Origin: a virus
IMG/VR virus record: IMGVR_UViG_3300027708_000112
Coordinates: 1-46,901 of that record
Direction: 5' to 3' (one strand)
Length of the DNA: 46,901 bases
The notes beneath the pieces are model-generated. The model did no database searches, was not told the DNA's origin, and worked only from the letters and a program-made list of their open reading frames with translations. Positions 37,403-44,800 of this stretch are shown piece by piece; position 1 is the first letter of the stretch, and every line of letters begins with the position of its first letter. The translations under genes and the position numbers were made by a program.

Positions 37403-37410
37403 AATAAATA
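37403..37410 (+). promoter_or_regulatory. AATAAATA late-promoter-like box directly before a start codon
   Basis: AATAAATA ends 4 nt before the ATG at 37415, in a 15-nt gap with no Shine-Dalgarno. This is the third case with a 4-nt spacing and suggests a leaderless message. Confidence 0.5.
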
Positions 37411-37414
37411 CATC

Positions 37415-37849
37415 ATGGCACTAACAACAATAAAATCAACCTCAAGTACTACAGCAAATGCTAGCATAGGCAATTTAACCTACACCGGTGGATTGTTTAG
37501 TAGTAGTGTTCCAATCGCATTAAACGACATTTCAACACAGTTTGATGGCAGTAAAACTGTGTTTTCACTACTATTGGATCAAACTAGCATAAATACAATA
37601 AGAGATTCAAAAGACGTAGATGTTATATTAAACGGACAGATTTTAGCGCCATATGTGCAAGATTTAAGATATCCTTGGATAACACCGTACGATTCTTTCA
37701 AAGGACATAGAATTGTAAGTGGTAATATCATCATTTACAACGCACCAAATTATGGAGACCAATGTGTGATGATAGTTAGAAATACCAGTCAGTCAATTCA
37801 GACCAGACGTTATCCATATTCAGCCGCTAGCATCGCATTCGGAGATTAA
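37415..37849 (+). CDS. Conserved phage structural protein, 144 aa
   Basis: The N terminus (STTANASIGNLTYTGGLFSS) precedes a domain of the FDGSKTVFSLLLDQTS type with DVDVILNGQILAPYVQDLRY, PWITPYDSF, and a closing SQSIQTRRYPYSA plus IAFGD. The whole is a familiar conserved protein in aquatic T4-like phage tail regions. It is a variant of the TGDGxTTAFTL fold used as C-terminal domains in the neighbouring fibre genes. It is followed after 4 nt by the large 37854 gene, which suggests they act together in the tail or fibre attachment. No specific function known. Confidence 0.75.
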   Translation: MALTTIKSTSSTTANASIGNLTYTGGLFSSSVPIALNDISTQFDGSKTVFSLLLDQTSINTIRDSKDVDVILNGQILAPYVQDLRYPWITPYDSFKGHRIVSGNIIIYNAPNYGDQCVMIVRNTSQSIQTRRYPYSAASIAFGD

Positions 37850-37853
37850 AAAG

Positions 37854-40724
37854 ATGAAACATGTAATAATAGAACAATACGCATTCACCCCAAGCACAAA
37901 AACAATCGTGGTCACTGGTAAATATATCAGAGCAGAACAATTGTTATTGATTACTAACGTAACCAGAGGTACAGTAGTATATAATTTTAGTGATCCTAGT
38001 TTACTTGGCACTATAACTAACACAGTAAGCACGACTACTGGAACAGAAACAACCACAATCGTATTAACCTATAATACAGCAAGTCATAGTAGCACAGATA
38101 AACTTGCTATTATGGTTGAAGAAACTTATACTGAAATTACCCCAAATGAAACATTACAAGACCCGGTTGGTAAATTACGTGTAAGTCAACCTCAATCATT
38201 GATTGATACTGACTTTGAATATGGTACACAACCAACTAAGTGGGAAAGTATTAGTTTATTAAACAATCGTCCAAGTGCTTTCTATGATGTTACTTCACCT
38301 ACTGTAATCTCAAACGTTACTTCAAGTACAACAACCGTTACTGTATCTATGTCTAATACAACAGGTTTAGTTGCAGGGCAACCTATTTTCATAATTGGTA
38401 CACTAGATATTGGCAATAGTGATGGTTGGTGGTTAGTTGATATAGTCAACACTAACGCTAATATAACTTACAAAACGTTTTCTGCTCCCACACAAGTCGG
38501 TGGTACTTTATACGATGCTACAAAAACATATTTGTATGCAGGTACATTCTTTACTGGCTCGGGTATTCCTACTTCTGGTATTGTTGCAAATGGATCAATA
38601 ATTACAGTAACTACTACAAACGCACATGGATTAACAATTGGTAATCACGTATTCATTTCTGGTACAACTGGTTTAACTGGTGTTAATGGTACATGGCAAA
38701 TTGCAACTACACCGACTAATACTACATTTACAATTACATCAACTATCAGTGCGGGTACCGCAACACTAGCTGCTGGTGCAAGTGCAACATTGTATACACG
38801 TACTCAAGGTTTCATAACACATCGTGCATTCGATGGCGGTGTACAGTTTTCAAATCAATTACCTTATCACGGTTATCAAGTTATTCGTCAAACCCGTCGT
38901 TATTTCCGATATCAATCAGGTAAAGGTATACAGTTTAGTACTGGTTCAATAATGAAACCAGCCGCATATGTTGACACTATGAGTAACGGTGGTAGCGGAA
39001 CAACTATTACAGTTAACACACGTTTCCCTCATGGTCTAAGTGCTGGTACAACAATTAAAGTTAGTGGGTGTGATGATAGTGCTTATAACGGAACATTCAC
39101 TGTTGTAACTGCCCCAACATTACTACAATTTACATATACCGCGACTTCTACTCCAGCAACATACCCTGCTACAGCAGTATTTTCAGGTAATATTGCTATT
39201 AGTCCAAGTCTTTGGTTTGGTAGTAAAAATCGTATTGGTATGTTTGACCAACAAAATGGTTTCTTCTATGAATATGATGGAGAAAATTTATATGCAGTTA
39301 AACGTAGCAGTACACAACAATTGGGTGGTTATTGTTCAGTTACTAATGGATCACCTACAGTTACTGGTACATTAACAACATTCTCAACTCAAATTAAACC
39401 AGGTGATATGGTTGTTATTCGTGGTCAAAGTTATACAGTATTGATTATTACTAGTGATACTAGTATGCAAGTTTATCCAGAATATAAAGGTATAACAGCC
39501 ACCAACGTATTATTAAGTAAAACAATTGATATTCGAACTAGACAAAGTAACTTTAATATTGACAAAGTAGACGGTACAGGGGCAAGTGGCTACAACGTTG
39601 ACTTGACACGTATGCAGATGTTCTACATGGACTATACATGGTACGGTGCTGGTGCAATTCGTTTTGGATTTAAAAACAATCGTGGTGAAATTATTTACGT
39701 TCATCGTATTCCAAATAACAACGTAAACACAGAAGCATATATGCGTAGTGGTAACTTACCTGCACGTTACGAAACAAATACACAAGCATATTATTCATAT
39801 TTGACAGCAACATTGTCAAGCAGTGCAACAACCGGGGCAACATTCTCATTATACGGATATCTTGATGATTGGCCAAGTACCGGTACAGTTGTACTTAACC
39901 AAGCGAGTGTTGGTGGAACAATTGAGTTTTTAACATATACTGCAAAAACATTAAACGCTATCAACGCCGCTGGGTATTATACTACAACATTTACAATTGG
40001 TACACGTGCAACAACAGGCGGCGCAGCTGCCGCAACAACATTTACTGTTACCGGTGCAGGCACATACACACCAGGTGGAACAGCACCTATCATGGTTACA
40101 CTAAGTAGCCCAGTACAAGCAAGTACAATCAGTCACTGGGGTTCATCAGTTATTATGGACGGACGTTATGACGATGATAAATCATTGGTGTTCAACGTTG
40201 GACAAAATACTGCGGTTCAAAACGTCACTGCTGGTACTCGTTACGCACTAATCAGCCTTCGTTCTGCACCCAGTGTAGATAACGGTATTACTGGATTGTT
40301 GGGCGCACGTGAAATTATTAACCGCATGCAGTTGATTATGCGACAGATGGATGCGTATACAACTCAACCATATCGTATTGATTTGATATTAAACGGTAGA
40401 GTGGCAAGTGGTTCATTTATACCAGTAGGTGGTTCAAGTTTATGTCAATACGCACTTCACGATCCAAGTACTACTATTTCAGGTGGTGAATCTATCTTCT
40501 CGTTCTTTACTAACTCATCTGGTGTTACTCAACAAGACTTGACATTGGTTCGAGATATTGGAACAAGTATTTTAGGTGGTGGTACAAGTTTAACATGTCC
40601 TACAACCAACAATAATAAATTTCCAGATGGTCCTGATATTGTTACAGTTTGCGCTACTGTTATTAGTAGTTCAGGTACAAACGCTATTAACGCTCGTATC
40701 TCTTGGACGGAAGCTCAGGCCTAA
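37854..40724 (+). CDS. Large conserved virion structural protein, 956 aa
   Basis: The N terminus MKHVIIEQYAFTPSTKTIVV leads to DPVGKLRVSQPQSLIDTDFE / YGTQPTKWESISLLNNRP (about residues 100-140), a landmark of a large structural protein family in T4-like marine phages. Three modules of the type (NA/FP)HGLxxGxxxxISG...NGT(W/F)xV follow (about residues 165-215, 245-300 and 375-425), a small phage beta-domain. YNVDLTRMQMFYMDYTWYG, AIRFGFKNNRGEIIYVHRIP and ARYET come near residues 578-645. Then there is a beta-rich region and a conserved end (REIINRMQLIMRQMDAYTTQ). It is less repetitive than the fibre genes. Baseplate or fibre-base structural role is inferred. Confidence 0.75.
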   Translation: MKHVIIEQYAFTPSTKTIVVTGKYIRAEQLLLITNVTRGTVVYNFSDPSLLGTITNTVSTTTGTETTTIVLTYNTASHSSTDKLAIMVEETYTEITPNETLQDPVGKLRVSQPQSLIDTDFEYGTQPTKWESISLLNNRPSAFYDVTSPTVISNVTSSTTTVTVSMSNTTGLVAGQPIFIIGTLDIGNSDGWWLVDIVNTNANITYKTFSAPTQVGGTLYDATKTYLYAGTFFTGSGIPTSGIVANGSIITVTTTNAHGLTIGNHVFISGTTGLTGVNGTWQIATTPTNTTFTITSTISAGTATLAAGASATLYTRTQGFITHRAFDGGVQFSNQLPYHGYQVIRQTRRYFRYQSGKGIQFSTGSIMKPAAYVDTMSNGGSGTTITVNTRFPHGLSAGTTIKVSGCDDSAYNGTFTVVTAPTLLQFTYTATSTPATYPATAVFSGNIAISPSLWFGSKNRIGMFDQQNGFFYEYDGENLYAVKRSSTQQLGGYCSVTNGSPTVTGTLTTFSTQIKPGDMVVIRGQSYTVLIITSDTSMQVYPEYKGITATNVLLSKTIDIRTRQSNFNIDKVDGTGASGYNVDLTRMQMFYMDYTWYGAGAIRFGFKNNRGEIIYVHRIPNNNVNTEAYMRSGNLPARYETNTQAYYSYLTATLSSSATTGATFSLYGYLDDWPSTGTVVLNQASVGGTIEFLTYTAKTLNAINAAGYYTTTFTIGTRATTGGAAAATTFTVTGAGTYTPGGTAPIMVTLSSPVQASTISHWGSSVIMDGRYDDDKSLVFNVGQNTAVQNVTAGTRYALISLRSAPSVDNGITGLLGAREIINRMQLIMRQMDAYTTQPYRIDLILNGRVASGSFIPVGGSSLCQYALHDPSTTISGGESIFSFFTNSSGVTQQDLTLVRDIGTSILGGGTSLTCPTTNNNKFPDGPDIVTVCATVISSSGTNAINARISWTEAQA

Positions 40725-40747
40725 TACTACACTAGGAGTTAGGTTAT

Positions 40748-41272
40748 ATGAGTACAAGAGATTACAACAAACACATAGTATCAACAACTCAACCCCCAAC
40801 AGGTAACCCGGGGGATGAGTGGTATAATCCTACCACAAACTATCTATACAAACTTTTTATAAATTCAGGTACAACTGTATCTTGGACACAAATTCCATCT
40901 ACTAACGTTACGGGTAGTGGTAGCGGTGGTACAGGTGCAACTGCTATCAACTTATCTACAAGTCCCACTATCACAAGTGGTTTATTAGAATTAAGTTTAA
41001 CAACATATACAGTATTTGAATTCCAATTAACACAAAATATAACTAGTATAACATTATCTAATGTGCCATCAGCCGGCACTATGTCAAGTTTTATGATAAT
41101 AATAACAGGTGATGGTACTGCAAGAACAGTAACATGGCCTGTAAGTTTTAAATGGCCCAGCGGCACAGCACCGTCAATTACAAGTACACTAAATAAAAAA
41201 GACGTTTTTGTATTCTTTAGCTCTGATGGCGGAAGTAGTTGGCAAGCGTTTATTTCAGGACAGAATTTATAA
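40748..41272 (+). CDS. Short structural/fibre-end protein, 174 aa
   Basis: A TAGGAG site lies before the ATG. The N terminus has TTQPPTGNPGDEWYNPTTNY and LYKLFINSGTTVSWTQIPS, the GD-W-Y module also present in the 11576 and 31400 genes. The C-terminal half (TVFEFQLTQNITSITLSNVP, SAGTMSSFMIIITGDGTART, VTWPVSFKWPSGTAP, DGGSSWQAFISGQ) is a very common C-terminal domain of phage tail proteins. Its stop overlaps the next start (ATG at 41272). Probably a small virion component; role unknown. Confidence 0.75.
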   Translation: MSTRDYNKHIVSTTQPPTGNPGDEWYNPTTNYLYKLFINSGTTVSWTQIPSTNVTGSGSGGTGATAINLSTSPTITSGLLELSLTTYTVFEFQLTQNITSITLSNVPSAGTMSSFMIIITGDGTARTVTWPVSFKWPSGTAPSITSTLNKKDVFVFFSSDGGSSWQAFISGQNL

Positions 41273-41802
41273 TGGCAAACTATGCACACATAGAAAATGG
41301 AACAATTACAGGTGTATATGATTTATATCCAGACAATTGGAGAAACATCAGTAATTTTTATCTATTAGAAAATGATATAGACACACTGCATGGGTTAGGC
41401 TGGAGAACTATTACTAAAACAACTCCTACATACAATAGTGATACGCAGTATGTTGGTAATCCTATTCATACAATTGAAAATGATACCGTTGTTGAAACAT
41501 ATGAAATAGTTAATATTGTTTTCTCTGAAATAGTACAACAAACTGAAGAAGAATTAGCCGCTATTAAATTAGCGCAACATAACTCTGCTATGGAAACATT
41601 GCGTAAGAAGCGTGATAAGTTATTAGCAGACACTGATTTTACACAACTCGCCGATATGATTAAAATAAACGGCACAGAGTTAACTCAATTATATGAGGAA
41701 TATAGGCAAGCATTACGTGATTTACCAAGTTCATACGCAACTGATAGTGAATTTGTTAGTGAGTCAAATGTAACTTACCCAACAAAACCCGGGAGTGCTT
41801 AA
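41272..41802 (+). CDS. Tail fibre assembly chaperone-like protein, 176 aa
   Basis: The ATG at 41272 overlaps the preceding TAA; the frame opens at 41239, but coupling favours the later start. The N terminus MANYAHIENGTITGVYDLYP, NWRNISNFYLLEND and LGWRTI resembles phage proteins that begin by describing a fibre-adjacent domain. The C terminus has LRKKRDKLLADTDFTQLADM and YRQALRDLPS, the signature of the tail-fibre assembly chaperone group (Caudo_TAP / XkdW-like: R..RD.LL..TD...........YRQALRD.P). It directly abuts the giant RCC1 gene, whose product is its likely client (inference). Confidence 0.72.
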   Translation: MANYAHIENGTITGVYDLYPDNWRNISNFYLLENDIDTLHGLGWRTITKTTPTYNSDTQYVGNPIHTIENDTVVETYEIVNIVFSEIVQQTEEELAAIKLAQHNSAMETLRKKRDKLLADTDFTQLADMIKINGTELTQLYEEYRQALRDLPSSYATDSEFVSESNVTYPTKPGSA

Positions 41803-44800
41803 ATGTCCTTCGTGGATTTCAAGCTAATAGGTCTAAATAGATTTCCTACTAGTCTATACATGTGGGGTGACAATACTAACGGCTTATTAGGTGATAACCG
41901 CACACTAACTTATTTCAGTTGGAGTAAAATATCTAGTGGTGGACTACACACTGTTGCTATTCGTAGCGATGGATTATTATTTGCTTGGGGTCGTAACACT
42001 GAAGGTCAATTAGGAGACACTACAACCATACATCGTAGTAGCCCCGTACAACTATCAGCTACTATAAGTTGGAATAGTGTTAGTGCAGGATTAAGTCACA
42101 CTGTTGCTATTAAAGGTGATAGTACACTATGGGTTTGGGGTGGTAATAGATATGGTCAACTAGGTGATAGTACTACTGTTAGTAAAAGTAGTTGGGTACA
42201 AGTTGGTACAGGTAGTTGGAATGCAATATCTGCCGGTGGAAATCACAGTGTTGGTATTAATATCAATGGACAATTGTTTACTTGGGGATTTAACGGATTA
42301 GGCCAATTAGGTGATTCAACAATAGTATTTAGATCAAGCCCGGTTCAAATAGGTACAGGTGATAGTTGGTTAAATGTAACAGCTGGTAAAACACATACAG
42401 TAGCAATAGCAACAACTTATAAATTATGGTCATGGGGCGATAACACATACGGTGAACTAGGCGATAGCACAACAATTAATCGTAGTAGCCCAGTTCAAAT
42501 TGGTTCAAATAATTGGTCACAAGTTAGTGCAGGTGGAACACATACTGCGGGTATCAACTCAACAGGTTTGTTATTAACTTGGGGATATAATAACTATGGT
42601 CAATTAGGTCTTAATACATTTTATTCTGGTAGTTATTATACACAAGTAAGTGAAGGCCCAACACATACATTAGCTATTCGTAATGACGGTGCATTGTTTG
42701 TATGGGGACGCAACCAATTAGGTCAATTAGGATTAGGTGATACTCTTTCTCGTAGTAGTCCAGTACAACTTGGTACTAGTAGTTGGACTAGTGTAGATGC
42801 AGGTAACAGTCATAGTGTTGCTGTTCGTAGTGATGGCAAACTATTTACTTGGGGCTCTAATGATTGGGGACAACTTGGTAATAACTTAACAAATACTACT
42901 CCTTCAATTAATATTGCATGGAGTAAAATTGTAGTAAGTAGTTCAAGTATCCATACTATGGCTATTAAAAATGATGGTACATTATGGGGTTGGGGTCAAC
43001 AAGGCAGTGAAGGTAGAATAGGTGATGGTACAACTATTAATAGAAGTAGCCCAGTTCAAGTTGGATCATTAAACACATGGATTGATGTTGCTGTAGGTTC
43101 AGGTCACTCTATGGGTATTACAAATGATAATGTGTTATATACTTGGGGTATAAACAGCTTTGGTCAATTGGGTGACGGCACGGCAACAGCAAGAACAAGT
43201 CCAGTAGTAGTTGGATTCAATTACAAAAAAGTATTTGCAGGGTATCAAACTAGTTTAGCAATAGATAATAATAATTTAGCATATATCTGGGGAGACAATA
43301 ACAATGGTCTTATCCCCGGTGGTATCGTGGGTACACACCGTTCAAATATTGCAACACTTAATAGTGATACTAATTGGAGTTCATTTACAATTGACCAGCA
43401 TATATTAGGTACTAAAACAGACAGTAGTCTGTGGACATGGGGATTAGGAACAACAGGTCAATTAGGTTTAAATGATTTAGTAAGTCGTAGTAGCCCAACA
43501 CAAATTGGTACTAGTAGTTGGAGTATTATAAGTGCAGGTCTTTCATATAGTGTTGGTATTGCAAATGACAACTCATTATACGCATGGGGACTTAACAGTA
43601 GTGGTCAGCTAGGATTAAGTGATACTATCAACCGTAGCAGTCCAACACTAATTGGTTCTGCAACAAGAGTCATTGCCGGCAACGCACATACATTGATGAT
43701 TAATTCAGCAGGTAATTTATATACATGGGGATCAAATCAAGCAGGTCAACTAGGTGATACTACAGTAGTAGCAAGAAGTAGTCCAGTACAAGTAGGTACT
43801 GATACTTATAATTTTATAATAGCAGGAACTAGTAATTCAACTGCAATCCGTAGTACCGATAGCGCATTAATTACTTGGGGCTCAGGCATAAATGGACAAC
43901 TAGCTGATAATACAAATATAAGCAAATCTAGCCCGATACAAGTAGGTACAACACTTGCCAATCAAAGCAATCCAGTACAAATTGGTAATAGTAGTTATAC
44001 AATAGTAAGTGCCGGTGAAGGACATACATTAAGTTTAGGTGTTGATGGTATATTGTATGGTTGGGGCAAAAACGACCAAGGACAAATTGGTGGACAATTA
44101 AACACATTAGGTATAGGTTGGAGTAAAGTAGTTATAGGTCCAACACATTCGTTGGGTATTCGTTTTGACGGCACACTATATGCATGGGGAGATAATAGTA
44201 GTGGTCAGTTGGGTGATAGAACTGTTGTCGCTAAATCAAGTCCGGTAGTTATTGATTCTACTAATAACTGGAAAGATATTGCTGTTGGTCAAGGTTCTCA
44301 ATATTTCTCAATGGCTATTCGCACTGATGGTAAATTATATGCATGGGGGAATAACCAAGGTGGACAATTAGGTTGGGTATCATGGAGACAAATCAGTGTT
44401 GGTGGCGGGCATTCATTATTATTACGTAGTGATGGTGCACTATATACTATGGGTACTAACACTGCTGGACAATTAGGTGATGCAACGACAATTAACAAAA
44501 GCAGTCCAGTATTGATTGGTACAAGTAGTTGGAGTGTAATTAGTGCCGGTGTAAGTGCAAGCGCAGCCATTGACAGTATAGGTAGATTATTTACTTGGGG
44601 AAATGCTAACTTAGGTCAGATTGGACTTGCAACAACTGCAAATCGTAGTAGTCCGGTACAAGTAGCAAGTGGTAGTTGGAGTCAAGTTGCAATAAAAGAT
44701 TATACAATTGCAATCACAAGTCAAGGTTCAATTTGGAGTTGGGGCAACAATAATAATGGTCAGCTTGGCTTAGGTACTACTGTTAATAGTAAAGTACCTA

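Noticed and set aside
41239-41271. Earlier ATG for the assembly chaperone-like gene
   Set aside because: It overlaps the previous gene by 34 nt; the ATG at 41272 overlaps the stop by 1 nt, the same coupling as at 17548.
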